This document shows, piece by piece, positions 21,911 through 33,969 of a stretch of DNA of 64,000 nt; within the stretch, counting starts at the first letter, position 1, and each line of letters opens with the position of its first letter. The notes beneath the pieces are model-generated. The model ran no database searches and had not been told where the DNA came from. It saw only the letters and a list, made by a program, of their open reading frames with translations. Source of the DNA: Urophycis tenuis (lineage: Eukaryota > Chordata > Actinopteri > Gadiformes > Phycidae); NCBI GenBank assembly GCA_036785325.1, contig JAXIVH010000007.1, positions 10,799,219 through 10,863,218 of the forward strand. Reading direction: 5' to 3'. The translations under genes and the position numbers were made by a program.

Positions 21911-22187
21911 TCATCACAACATTTATTTCAAATTTAATTCTAAATATTTATAACAATTATTTCCTGAAGACATTTATTATTTTTTTAGAATTGCAAAATT
22001 CTGAACTGAAAATAGTTTGGTCACCATGCTGGTAAAGTCTCCACAAGTAAACCAATCTGTTTTTTCTACTGTACCTCTTAAAGTGATTCTGAAGGTGAGC
22101 TCTCCTATCCACCACTAGAGGTCAGTATTATCAAGTAGGTGTATTTCATCAACATGTCTGGTCTTTGTGTCTTTAACAGCTGGTACC

Positions 22188-22247
22188 ATGAAGAGAATAA
22201 GCCTCATACTTGAGCTGAACACCAGATGGTTTCTCCTGTTGCTGTGA
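22188..22247 (+). other. Upstream ORF before V-A3
   Basis: Same 19-codon frame (MKRISLILELN...) and same 13-base distance to the leader ATG as at 10324. Confidence 0.4.
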
Positions 22248-22260
22248 ACCTGCTGTTGAG

Positions 22261-22748
22261 ATGGAAACCTGGCTGTGGATTATTACTGCTGCTCTTCTGT
22301 CTGGTGAGATGAACGACTCATGCTTCACAATACATAAAGGACTGAATTACCAAACATGTTATTAATATTGGTTGTTGTTATTGTTATTCTGTTGAGTTCT
22401 TTATGGTCCATGTCAATATAACACCTCCATTATGTTGACTTTTTCCAGGGCTGATAGCTGGGGAGTCCATCTCTCCTGATGAACAGCAAGTCAGTGGAAA
22501 AGAGGGACAATCTGTGAAGCTCAGATGCTCCTACGATACAAGTTCTGATTATCCTTTGCTTTACTGGTACAGACATCATTCTAACCAGGCTCCTCAGTTT
22601 ATACTCTATAAAGGAGCAAGATCATCGAGTGCTGCACATATTCCTGACACTCGTTTTCAGTCCACAACATCCAGAACATCAACTGAACTCACCATAACAC
22701 AGCTCACCCTTGCAGACTCAGCTCTCTACTACTGCGCTCTTTGGAGAG
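22261..22748 (+). CDS. TCR V segment family A (A3), intact
   Basis: The leader exon 22261-22303 reads METWLWIITAALLS and the donor is gtgag. The V exon 22449-22748 follows tttttccag. It is open: GLIAGESISPDEQQV, KLRCSYDTSSDYP, LYWYRHHSNQAPQF, TELTITQLTLADSALYYC, ALW. Both Ig cysteines and the FR2 tryptophan are present. The 5' region has the uORF at 22188. It is the paralogue of A1 and, like A1, is followed by an mgst3 fragment. Confidence 0.92.
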
Positions 22749-22787
22749 CACAGTGATAGAAAGTGTAGAGGAGCCTTTACATAAACC
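22749..22787 (+). promoter_or_regulatory. 23-RSS of V-A3
   Basis: CACAGTG, 23-bp spacer, ACATAAACC at 22779-22787. Confidence 0.9.
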
Positions 22788-23059
22788 TGAAGACAATGAT
22801 CTCCCTATTCTTCAAATATATTATCACAGATATATTAATAATATACATTGTGAGCCTATTGTGCTGAACGCACCGTTGTTGTCTGTTGGTGTGGTATGAA
22901 TAAAGTTTGAAAAGGGTGCTGTTTAAATAGTTGTTATCTCTGGTTTGGGTTTTGAGAGCCTCAGCTTGTGTCTCGGGGGTCTCCAAACCCACTGGAGGAA
23001 CGCTTCACACTTCAGGCTTGCGCTCTGTCTGATTGGGATGTGTTTGTGGCGGACGCCAG

Positions 23060-23835
23060 TATCCACAGATGTACAGTGACGACCCGGAACACGGCAAGGT
23101 CTTCAACTGCATCAAGCGGGCGCACCAGAACACGTAAGAACACGCAGGAACACGCCCTGTTTCCTGGTGTGTGCTCACCACCCACCATCACGACGCGGCC
23201 ACGTCCGCCACCATGGCGACAAAAGTGAACATTAGCCTGGCGCCTCCTCATTGTGTGTGTTGCATACCCTCTGCAGCATGGAGATGTACCCCCAATACCT
23301 CTTCTGTCTGGCTGTAGGAGGCCTGTAAGCTCCACCCTCTTCACTATTCACTCGTAAAACCTTTGTCTTTTTAATCACCAAGAGATCAAAGTCCTTGTGT
23401 GTGTGTGTGTGTGTGTTCACTGCAGCGCCTGACCAGTGGTTTGAGGATGGTCTGGATAATTGGCCGAGAGGTGTACGCCTACGGCTATGGTACAGGAGGT
23501 ACAGAACCAAGTGTTTGGTTATTGTTCTGCATGCACAACAACATTAATAATCATGATTACTATTATATTGTCCGATTACTATTATATTGTTATGTTGTCC
23601 CTGTCCCTATTTCAGCAAGAGGAAGGGACGTGTTGTGTGCGTACATGTATGACGTCTGTCATTGTTGACCGTCAGCGATCGCCGTGTCTCTTCCCCACAA
23701 GATCCCAAGAAAAGGATGTGGGGAACCTTCGGGAACCTGGCCCTGCCGGGCATGATGCTGACCTCCCTGTGCTTTGGCTGCCACCTGCTGAACTGGAGTG
23801 GACCTCGCTGCTTCCGCTCCAGGAGCTGCTGCTGA
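23060..23835 (+). pseudogene. mgst3: Microsomal glutathione S-transferase 3-like gene fragment, copy 2 (four exons, 10-bp deletion)
   Basis: Exons 23060-23133 (YPQMYSDDPEHGKVFNC), 23277-23324 (MEMYPQYLFCLAVGG), 23426-23498 (RLTSGLRMVWIIGREVYAYG) and 23702-23835 (DPKKRMWGTFGNLALPG to RSCC, TGA) follow the MGST3 order. The third exon, lost in copy 1, is present. The end of the second exon lacks 10 bases found in copy 1 (gcatgctact), which shifts the frame so that joining runs into TGA. The N-terminal exon is missing here too. Both copies are broken, by different lesions. A (GT)n run at 23393-23417 lies just before the third exon. Confidence 0.8.
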
Positions 23836-23938
23836 GCACGTAGTGGCAACAGGTGTGCCGACCAACATGTCTGCTCTACCTACTCTGTTGGAGACGGACT
23901 CACATTCTACAGTAAACAAAAACAAAAAAAACTAAAAA

Positions 23939-23972
<34 letters not shown>

Positions 23973-24208
23973 TCTATGTATACTTTTGAATGTAATCTTT
24001 TGAAGCTATAATTGCACTTTTTCCAAGGCAGAATGCAGCTTTGAGTCTGGGCTTGATGAGTGCATGTGTATAATCTGACTGTATATCTGACAGGCAGCCA
24101 CTGTCTGTAACACCTTGAAATGGGAGTGGAGTATAATCAGTCATAATAATAAAAACAAACCACAGAGAAACTCGTCCTTCCTTCAGTTATCCATCGCCTT
24201 AACTAATC

Positions 24209-24239
<31 letters not shown>

Positions 24240-25250
24240 CGTTTACCTAATGATCTTTATTCATCATTGGGACTAACCTCAAAGCCCTACAGACCAAAAA
24301 GGCAAAATGAGTCTGCTGGGTTTAGCCGTTCTGAAAGAGGAAGGCCCCTTTAAGTGTGATTATTCGTGAGGGCTAGTCAAATGCAGAGCAGTGGTATTCT
24401 GTCACCTGTGCTGACTGCAGTGAGACCGGCAGCGTCAGCCCGCCATTGTTCTCAGGCTGGTGAGGGAGTGGTTCCCTGGGTGGTTGAGTTTTTAGATTTG
24501 TCTTGTTTAAACAAGTCAATTTGTTGTTGGGCGTTTTGATGAAAGAAAACACCTATGCCAAAGGGTGTTTATAATAGAGGTTTCAGAACCAGATTTAGGT
24601 TAACATAAACATGACCTCAGTAAGGAGTTAATAATTTACGATCAAACTTCTGCTGACATTATAATTTCCGAATTGTTGGCACTTGGCAACAGATAAAAGC
24701 TGAATTGCTACATAAAACAAAACTGTCTTAATAGTTGGTTATTATAGGCTGGCAATCTTTGGATTTTAAATATTAATTGCACTTGATCTATAGATCCACA
24801 CATCCATGATGCTTCCCATTATTTAAATGTAGGCGGTGGTTGAACAGCAAATGGTACATTTTTATAGTACAAATAAAAACTAACTTGCATATTTACAATA
24901 ATGCCATTTTGTGTTTGTATTTCAAGCCTATTTTTTTATTTATTTAAAAGCTCCAGTCATTGTAACTTATCACTGCAAGACTGCATCAACTTGCAAACCT
25001 ATGATTTATATCAGCTAGACAACATCTACCCACAGTTTACTTGTCATGAACCATAAGGCATCAATAACATACAGGATACATGAGTCCAACAAACCGGGTA
25101 CCTCCCACTTTTTTGACACATTCGGGCATTTTTAGGTGAAACTACCCGGAAATATTTGAATGGGGGTCTATGAGACATTACATTACATTTCTGAACTTTA
25201 CCCAAGTATTATATATAGCCATTTATACCGATCTAATGCTATGGCCAGCC
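23836..25250. other. mgst3 3' flank, copy 2; no gene seen
   Basis: Homologous to 1525-2929. It contains (AT)n at 23938-23972 and (AAT)n at 24208-24238, different in length from copy 1. Confidence 0.6.
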
Positions 25251-25426
25251 AGCAGACCAGTTATACCAACTCTCTTCCAAGTCCTGACCGGTGTTGCTCT
25301 TTAGAAAAACTTAAATTAATCGGCAATGTCAGATGTCCCTTCACGCTGGAATCTGGTCTCGGGGCGAACGAGACGAGTGGCCAGAGGTGGACTACGGGGA
25401 CATATGGAACTACCTAAGCAATGAAT
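25251..25426 (+). pseudogene. Copy 2 of the ISL2EU-like fragment
   Basis: Nearly identical to 2930-3105, with the same frame break before DEWPEVDYGDIWNYL. Confidence 0.35.
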
Positions 25427-25591
25427 GTATGAATCATGAATGAAGATGAGGGCACCAAAACAATCTATTTTCATTCAAGTCAAGTCACTTTTATTTTTAT
25501 AGCGCATTTAATATGCAGAGTACAACCATGATAGCACTAGTGCTAGGTGGTGCAGGCTAACTCGGAGCTGAACTATGACATGTAATCACAG

Positions 25592-27113
25592 CAGAGGTGG
25601 GACCAAGTCACTGTTTGGCAAGTCCCAAGTAAGTCCCAAGTCTTAGCAGTCAAGTCCAAGTCAAGTCCCAAGTAAAGACAGAGAAGGGCAAGTCGAGTCC
25701 AATTCCAAGTAACACCAAAGCCAAGTCGAGTCCAAGTCCAAGTCCCAAGCTTCTTCGAGTCCTGTACAAGTCATCATGTACTCTTCACTTAATAATGCCA
25801 TTATCAGACTAATAATCACAATTTCAACATATCAACCTAATCTTCAGTATTTTTTTATACATCCAGATTATGCATAATTTACAGACAGACAGACAGACAG
25901 ACATACTTTATTGATCCCTGAGGGAAATTGTCTAATATATATATTTATATATCTGTATATACCCATGCGCCCAAAGACCTTCAAAGTATTGTGTGTGAAT
26001 GGTGGGTTAGAAATGTATGAGCACGGAAGGCACCACTGTCATCCTAAAGTTGGTAAAGCGCCTTGACTAGTGAGGCATGAACTCTGTGGATGCATGTAAC
26101 TGGCATTGATGCTTCAGTGGTATGGACGCCATCTCCTCTGCGTGCTGACTAACGTTGTTCTTCGTTGACTCATGTATTCATTTGAAATAGGAAACGCTCG
26201 AGTGACATCTAGTGGCCAAATGTTGGTATCCTGCACTAACATTACTCTAATCTCTAATACTGTATTGGAAACGAATGGATAGCTACAAGTTACTCAGCAC
26301 AGCTGCAAATATATAGTGTTTTCCAAATTGCGGCGTCCACTGTAAGGATGAGTAATTTGGCTGATGGCATTTACTAGGCCACAGATTTTCCTGCAAACAA
26401 CGTAATCTGTCTGCCAGTGGCGACTCATGAAGGAAGCCAAAGGAATATGATTACAACAAATGGTGACGAGAATAGTTGTAAAGCTACATTGAATTGTAAA
26501 TTTAGAATTTAGTAAATGTAAATATTTTACGTGTTTATATAATCTACTATGTTGACTGTGTAGCCTACGTGTATTTTCACCCGTGACTGAAAAAAAGGGA
26601 AAAAATAGCTGGCTCGCACGTAGCCTAAAGCTGACTCTGACGTTCCTGGTCCAGATTTACCACGGGGAAAATAGTTGACTTCAGGCCTACGAACATTATA
26701 AGACCAGGATATAGGCTAGTACACTTGGCAAAATAGGACCATCGTGGCTGTGAAAAGTGTGATTTAGGCAATTTTGTTTCTCATGCAGACCGCACGCTCG
26801 ACTTCTGTAACATGTCTCTACAGGTATCGGCCAGCAGAATCTGCCCGCCCGTCCCGCTTTTTTAGTTTGTTTCTTTGTTTTTCTCGCGGAAGTGAATGAG
26901 TCTCTGGGGTGTCTTGGTCCACGATCAGGAAATTTATTTTTTGACTGGAGACATGTCAAGTCATTACAAGTCAAAGAGGCAAAGTCTGATTCAAGTCTCA
27001 AGTGAATAGTATTCAAGTCCAAGTCGAGCCGCAAGTTATGGCTAATTTTATCAAGTCGAGTCTGAAGTCATTAAAATAATGAGTCCAAGTCATGACTCGA
27101 GTCCACATGTCTG
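25592..27113. mobile_element. hAT-like AAGTCC-rich element, copy 2 (no Rex1 inside)
   Basis: Same termini and same AATCACAG target repeat (25584-25591 and 27114-27121) as at 3271. At 25881-25935 it has its own short insert: a minus-strand LINE tail, (GACA)n then tactttattgatccctgagg, absent from copy 1. The Rex1 site (about 26374) is empty. Confidence 0.8.
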
Positions 27114-27121
27114 AATCACAG

Positions 27122-28930
27122 CTCCTAGTAGTTCGCAAAGTTTCATTCATTCCTTCATTATTTTAGATTAGACATCTTTAACATCGAACATCAACTGATT
27201 TTAGCTTGCATGACTGACTGACTTTAGCTACTAATCTGTAACGAAGTGTTTGCCGCAGACGTAAACAAATGTAGACGCCGGGTCCCACAGCCTCCCATCG
27301 GGATTCTCTCTTCCGATTGCCTGGAGCCACAAACCCCTTCTTTTCCCTTCCCTTTCTTTTTGTGGCAACATATTAAATCGCAAATCCTCATTTTTTGTTG
27401 TTAGCATTGTGAAATACAACAAAGCAGCTTTTAGGGATGGTGCCTGCTCATGGAAATAGCCTACTGTTCTATCAACAGTAATAGCAGAGTGCCTACTTCC
27501 TTCACCTAAAAGAGGGCGTGGACGTTCTGGGACTCATTAGCATATCGCTGGTGACGAGACGCTGGACTCATCTATGCATGGATTATTGGAATATAATACA
27601 AATGAATGATGGGGCCCATCATGTTTTCATGAATTTTCAACCATAATTAATAAGAGTCCCTGATAATATTGACAGACCAAATCACTAAACACAAATAATG
27701 ATCTATCACAACATGAATTGAGACTTGGCTCCTGGATGCCAGACAATGCCATTACTTTGGAAGCGACTCACACAACACTGGCCAGTACAGGCCACCGTAG
27801 CTTCTCCTGCGTCGTAATGTTTTACTCGAACCACACACCTGCCCCGAAGCAAGGGATAATAGAGGCAGCAGGTGCGAAAATGTCATCTGCGATTTCATGC
27901 GGAAGGTAGAAGGTAGGTGTTACAAGACAGAGCTATTCTAACATATGTAAGAACAACAACGAAATAGTCCATTCTGACTGTGCCATGCAAAGCGAGGTCT
28001 TCGGTTCCTTGTTTACATCGCAGGTTGTTGTTGATTCGTCACAACGTGGTTGTCAAATACGTTGACGCGACACCGCTTACGATTTAACGTACGCGTTACC
28101 AGTGGTACATAGATAGTTACAATGTTTATTGCGAATTACTGGTGCAACCAAACTGAATAAACTGCTAGTTTGAATGTAACTAGTGGATATTGAAGACTGA
28201 GAAAGGACTTTGCGCACAGACTTACAAATTACAAACAAACTATGACTATGACTGGGTGTTTTGTTCGACAGAGCAGTAAACTTTGGTCAGCTCGGGGGTA
28301 AAATGTTAAGACTTTAAATGGCAGCCTTTGAATATTTCCTGAACATTAATTCATTTATGTTCCGTTTTTGGTACTCAATCTTATAGTCTTCATCACCTGT
28401 ATATTAAATCTAGCTGACGACTAAATGCAGTAGAAATGTAAAGGAATGCTGTAACACTGCATGGACACCAGAGAAGCGGAAAGGTTGGTACAGGTCAACC
28501 AAGCTACATTTTCAAAGTTTCAATTTCCATCTGAGTTGCCATGACACCGTAACCACCGCTGGACGTTCCTACGCACCCTGAGGCTCTGAAGACTTCTCAG
28601 AAGAGCATGAGTCACACTGGTGGACCTCTGGGAGACCAGCCTGCTGTCGGAGGTGGAGAAGGGGCACCGCGGAGGTGATGGCTGGGGTCCCGACGCAAAA
28701 CGGACAGCAGGGAGTCCAGGGGGGAGCTGAGCCTGAGATCCTGGAGGGCTACAAGTGGAGGTGGAGGATGAGAAGAAATGACCTGTGTTTTTTCCAATGG
28801 AGGGTCATGACTTAAGAAGGTCGCAGCAGATCTAGGAACTGATTGAACTGTTGAATATTTTCATGATCTAGATCAGACTCAAACTGGATTGCAGCAGCTG
28901 AGCCGGAATATTAGAATATTCTTAAAGTGA
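27122..28930. other. Second copy of the block at 6747-8565; no gene seen
   Basis: Near-identical noncoding sequence; short frames are not conserved between the copies. Confidence 0.5.
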
Positions 28931-29310
28931 TAAACATCTTGAAGTGATTCTGAAGGTGAGATCTCCTATTGACCACTAGAGGTCAGTAAAACCTGTTGAT
29001 TGCTCATATTGAGTAAATGTGTAACAGACCAGTGTAGCGCCCCCAGCCTATATATGTGGTACTGTTAGTGAGGCCCTGAGTTCTTACTCTCCAAGATGAA
29101 TTAAATAAACTTGTTGTGAATTATGCTTTGAATATTATAACTGTAGTTACTGCAAGTAAACCTCTTGGAACAGTGTTGTTTATCCTCAGCCTAGACTAAA
29201 TTAACTGCAATAACCCTCGTACTACACACTAATGCATTAAAACATGAATCTCCACACTGAACACATGACCCTTGGTGCGGTCACAGCAGGGGTGCAGACG
29301 TGATTACGAC

Positions 29311-29428
29311 AGATTTAACAGAAACGCTGTGTTATCACAGTCGGGGACTCTGACTCAACATAGCGAATAATGTGCGATGTTGAGTCGGGGTTCCCGACCG
29401 TGACCGTTGAGTCGGAGTCGTTAAATCT
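29311..29428. repeat. Imperfect palindrome (foldback), copy 2
   Basis: AGATTTAAC at 29311-29319 pairs with GTTAAATCT at 29420-29428, as at 8938-9055. Confidence 0.6.
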
Positions 29429-29601
29429 GGTGTTTTTTGTAGGCTATTACATTATTGCTTTTTTTTTTTTTAAATATATACATGTGTAAGCCATACATTA
29501 TTTGGAAACATTGAGATCTAGTAAATCAGTATAACATAGACATCTGTAGACAGCTGCTACAAGTGGCAGCCTCAGCCATTTGTAGCCATTTGGGGCCATT
29601 T

Positions 29602-30315
29602 GGTGGTCATGGCCCCACAGGAGTCAGGCCTGTGGTGGTCACGGCCCCACTGGAGTCAGGCCTGTGGTGGTCATGGCCCCGCGGGAGTCAGGCCTGTGGT
29701 GGTCATGGCCCCACTGGAGTCAGGTCTGTGGTGGTCATGGCCCCACGGGAGTCAGGCCTGTTGTGGTCATGCCCCCGCAGGAGTCAGGCCTGTGGTGGTC
29801 ATGGCCCCGCAGGAGTCAGGCCTGTGGTGGTCATGGCCCCGCGGGAGTCAGGCCTGTGGTGGTCATGGCCCCACAGGAGTCAGGCCTGTGGTGGTCATGG
29901 CCCCGCAGGAGTGAGACATGACACAGACATGACACAGGCCTGTGGTGGTCATGGCCCCGCAGGAGTCAGGCCTGTGGTGGTCATGGCCCCACTGGAGTCA
30001 GGTCTGTGGTGGTCATGGCCCCGCAGGAGTCGTGCCTGTGGTGGTCATGGCCCCACTGGAGTCAGGCCTGTGGTGGTCATGGCCCCGCGGGAGTCAGGCC
30101 TGTTGTGGTCATGCCCCCGCAGGAGTCAGGCCTGTGGTGGTCATGGCCCCGCAGGAGTCAGGCCTGTGGTGGTCATGGCCCCGCAGGAGTCAGGCCTGTG
30201 GTGGTCATGGCCCCACTGGAGTCAGGTCTGTTTTGGTCATGGCCCCACAGTAGTCAGGCCTGTGGTGGTCATGGCCCCACAGGAGTCAGGCCTGTGGTGG
30301 TCATGGCCCCACTGG
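29602..30315. repeat. 32-bp minisatellite, array 3 (about 22 units)
   Basis: Largest of the three arrays. It is interrupted at about 29910-29940 by a gacatgacacagacatgaca stretch. It ends abruptly at the start of an L2-type LINE. Long open frames across it are products of the repeat and not genes. Confidence 0.95.
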
Positions 30316-32010
30316 ATCCTCTCCCAACTGCATTTTTCAAAACTGTCTTTAACTGCTTAGCACCAGAGGTTTTACATATTATTAACTTATCTCTTCAGTC
30401 AGGCATATTTCCTACATCACTAAAAACAGCTGTCATCAAACCACTTCTGAAGAAGAACAATCTGGATCAAAGTGTCATTGCAAATTACAGGTCCATCTCC
30501 AACCTACCATTCCTTAGCAAAATACTTGAAAAGACAGTTTACATTCAGCTGAAGAACTATCTCGCATCAAATAGCCTTTTGAATACTTATCAGTCTGGTT
30601 TTCGTCCCCACCATAGCACAGAAACAGCACTTATTAAAGTTTTAAATGATTTACATATAAACACAGACTCCAAAAAAATTTCCATTCTTGTTCTACTTGA
30701 TCTCAGTTCTGCATTCGACACCGTTGACCACAAAATCCTACTCGAAAGGCTTGAAAGATGGGTTGGCTTGTCTGGCCCAGTTCTAAACTGGTTCAGAACC
30801 TACCTTTATGACAGGCAATTTCATGTCACCATTGGTGAATTCAAGTCCAACACAATGAACGTTACATGTGGGGTACCTCAGGGGTCAATCCTTGGACCAC
30901 TGCTGTTTATTCTCTATATGCTTCCACTCTCTCATGTCGTACGGAAACATAATCTTAGTTACCTTAATTATGCAGACGATTCGCAACTTTACATTTCACT
31001 ACACCCAGATGACCTATCACCCATAATATCCCTCACTCAGTGTATCAAAGATATTAATCAATAGATGTCAGAAAACATTTTACAACTAAACAAAGACAAA
31101 ACAGAAATACTCGTCTTTGGTGCACAGGCTCAGAGACAGAAAATCGCAGCACATCTCATCTCTCTCTCTCTTGACAGCAAAACGGAAGCAAGGAATCTGG
31201 GTGTAATTATCGACAGCAATCTAAATTTCAGAAGTCATATCAACCACATTACAAGATCATCTTTCTACCATCTCAAAAATATCTCCAAATTACGGGGCTT
31301 TCTGTCAAAATCCGACTCAAAAAAATTAATCCACGCATTCATAACAAGTAGATTAGATTACTGTAATGGTTTATTCACTGGACTCCCCAAATCAAGTATT
31401 CAAAGGTTACAACTAATTCAAAATGCAGCTGCACGTATTCTTACTGGTACCAAGAAATATCAACACATCACACCCATTCTTAAATCTTTGCACTGGTTAC
31501 CCGTTAGAACAAGAATTGATTTCAAAATACTGCTCCTGGTTTATAAAGCACTACATGGCCTTGCACCTCAGTACATTACAGATAGGCTCATCACTTACAC
31601 CCCAGCAAGAACACTCCGGTCAACAGGCAGTGGCAATTTAATCATCCCCCGCACCAGATCCAAAGAAGGGGAGGCAGCTTTTAGTGTATACGCCCCACAA
31701 AAATGGAACACCCTGCCTGACACAGTTAGACATGCCACATCACTAGCCATCTTTAAAAACAGACTAAAAACCTATCTTTTCTTAACAACATTCTGTTGAA
31801 CTGTGTGTGTGTGTGTGTGCATGTGTGGTTGTGTGAGTGGGTGCACATGTATGAGTATGTATATTGTTTACTTTCACTTGTACTCTTGAATTGTCTATTA
31901 ATTGATCTATATATGTAAAAGGTTTTTATTGTAACTATGTAACTGTGAAGCACATTGAGTCTGCCTTGTGCATGAAATGCGCTTTATAAATAAAACTGAA
32001 TTGAATTGAA
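30316..32010 (+). mobile_element. 5'-truncated L2-type LINE
   Basis: Reverse transcriptase body followed by a 3' UTR ending gcgctttataaataaaactg and an (AATTG)n-like tail. The 5' end abuts the minisatellite, and the right TIR expected there is missing. Insertion was therefore accompanied or followed by deletion. Confidence 0.8.
30318..31799 (+). pseudogene. L2-type LINE reverse transcriptase with one in-frame stop
   Basis: Motifs in order: IKPLLKKNNLD, NYRSISNLPFLSKILEK, QSGFRPHHSTETALIK, LDLSSAFDTVDH, CGVPQGSILGPLLFILYM, the catalytic YADDSQLY, MSENILQLNKDKTEILVFG, then the C-terminal RLDYCNGLFTGLP, RIDFKILLLVYKALHG and LAIFKNRLKTYLF. A single TAG at 31062-31064 stands where a tryptophan is usual (WMSENxLQLN), splitting the frame. 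Endonuclease is absent. Otherwise well kept, so likely a recent insertion. Confidence 0.85.
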
Positions 32011-32235
32011 TCAGGAATCTGTTTTTCAACTGTACGTCTTAGAGTGATTCTGAAGGTGAGATCTCCTATCAACCATTAGAGGTCAGTATTATCAATTAGG
32101 TGTTGAACTATTATTATACTATATCAACATGTCTGGTCTTTGTGTCTTTAACAGCTGGTACCATGAAGAGAATAAGCCTCATACTTGAGCTGAACACCAG
32201 ATGCTTTCTCCTGTTGCTGTGAACCTGCTGTTGAG

Positions 32236-32278
32236 ATGGAAACCTGGCTGTGGATTTTTACTGCTGCTCTTCCATCTG
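32236..32278 (+). pseudogene. Orphan leader exon of a family A segment, second case
   Basis: Reads METWLWIFTAALPS, preceded by the uORF at 32163-32222. The intron runs to about 32397 and then joins the repeat at 32399 (ggccttttttgtcacagtg), as at 19022. The V exon is missing. Confidence 0.85.
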
Positions 32279-32398
32279 GTGAGATGAACACCTCATGCTT
32301 CACACTACATAAAGGACTGAATTACCAAACATGTCATTACTATTGGTTGTTGTTATTATTATTCTGTTGAGTTCTTTATGGTCCATGTCAATATAACC

Positions 32399-32870
32399 TT
32401 CGGCCTTTTTTGTCACAGTGTCAAATAACACCGTGGGCCCGGTGAGCTGGGCTGGATTCACACACACAAAACTGTTTCCAAAATATAGTTCCTTTATTTT
32501 CCAAAGACAGCAAACAAGGTTCAAACAGTCATGAAAGAGTTTGTTTGAACCATAACAAGCATTTCATCTGCCAAAATGCCTGACCAACATAATACGTCTT
32601 CCGTCCCATGCCAAACAAAAGTGACGAAATTAAAAACCCAAGTGACAGCCAATCTGCCTAATTACCACCCAAATTACCCAATTACCAATTATCCAAACAT
32701 GCAAGACTGAAAGTACATAAGGCACATGCATAAATAACTAAAATACCAGATAACTAAAACATACACTCCAATATATAAATAATATTATCTAGGACATAAC
32801 AAAGATATGCCCATTCATACAAACTTCAGGGTTTGGACCAAAATGGCCACCACAACCTAGTTGGACAACA
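32399..32870 (-). mobile_element. Copy of the unclassified repeat seen at 11239
   Basis: Same sequence and same junction with the V-A intron as at 19190, without the internal deletion. Confidence 0.4.
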
Positions 32871-33163
32871 TCATGTTAGGAACCACCAACAGCTGCCAGA
32901 ACCATGATAGAATGTAGAAATGAGCCACCAAAGTAACATGTTTCATCAACACATGAACACTTAGATGACATTTCATCTTACAACTGTAGAATATGATAAC
33001 ACGACCATTTTTTCTCTTCGAGAACATTTGAAAAACTCTTTAGAAAGTTGTTTATGATTAAATGTGCCGATAGCCAAGATTAAGTTTGGAATCATGAAGT
33101 GAAAAAGAAAACCATTCCTGCACATCTGGTCCATTTAGTGATGTAGTGTTGAGATCTGTCCTC

Positions 33164-33184
33164 CTCCTCTAGGGGGCAGTATTA
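33164..33184 (+). promoter_or_regulatory. CTCF-like motif upstream of V-B3
   Basis: CCTCTAGGGGGCAGTATT, identical to the motif before B1 and B4. Confidence 0.45.
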
Positions 33185-33305
33185 ACCCAGAGGTGGAGGA
33201 CTATCGCTTTGACATGTTTGACCTTTGTTTCACCAACAACTTTCACCGTGAAGAGAACACAAGCAGCAGATATCTTTCCCCAGTTGTTTCAACCCTGCTG
33301 TAGAG

Positions 33306-33766
33306 ATGGAATGCTGGCTGTGGATTATTATTGCTGCACTTTTACCTGGTAAAACTACAATTGTATATCATACGTGATGTTTAGTTGAAGAATTAGATTG
33401 AATGCAAGTGTGTCTATTTTATTTGTCAACCTGATTCAAGTTCACTTTTCCTCCACAAACTAGCCATGGCTTGATTGAATTCTTAACATCTGCAGGTGAC
33501 AGTTATCAGCAAACCATCCACTCATTTCAGGACAGAGTCCAGGCTCTACAAGGAGACCATGTGATTCTCTCCTGCAACTACTCCTCAGCAAATAACTTCT
33601 TCTGGTACCGTCAGTACCCCAGTTCACCTCCACAGCTCCTCATCAATGAATACATGGATGTATCTGGATTTACTTTGAAAAAGGACAAAGAGAGACGAGT
33701 GTTTGATCTGGAAATCTCCTCTGCTGCAGTGATAGACTCTGCTCTATACTACTGTGCTGTGGAGCC
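33306..33766 (+). CDS. TCR V segment family B (B3), intact
   Basis: The leader exon 33306-33348 reads MECWLWIIIAALLP. The V exon 33496-33766 is open: GDSYQQTIHSFQDRVQ, VILSCNYSSAN, FFWYRQYPSSPPQL, LINEYMDVSGF, FDLEISSAAV, IDSALYYCAVE. Both cysteines and the tryptophan are present. Differences from B2 cluster around CDR2 (NEYMD instead of KEYME). The CTCF-like motif is intact and lies about 120 bp upstream. C3 follows at 165 bp. Confidence 0.92.
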
Positions 33767-33804
33767 CACAGTGGCAGGAAACCCAGACTCCCTGTACAAA
33801 AACC
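33767..33804 (+). promoter_or_regulatory. 23-type RSS of V-B3
   Basis: CACAGTG, 22-bp spacer, ACAAAAACC at 33796-33804. Confidence 0.9.
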
Positions 33805-33969
33805 TGACAAGGAACTTGAAGAGTATTTGTAATTGCTTTCAACTATGTTTCAGGGGAGGGACATCTGGAGAGGTGAATTCACCAGGAGTCTAGTGAAGAC
33901 ACAGTATGTTACATCAGGAGATACAGAGGTAGTGTGTTGAGTATCAGGCCTCCCTTGTTGTTTAAGATT

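Noticed and set aside
29563..31064. Long open frames of WWSWPHRSQACGG-type repeats, one running into a reverse transcriptase
   Set aside because: The 32-bp unit has no stop in any + frame, so length is not evidence of coding. The RT part belongs to a LINE inserted at the end of the array.
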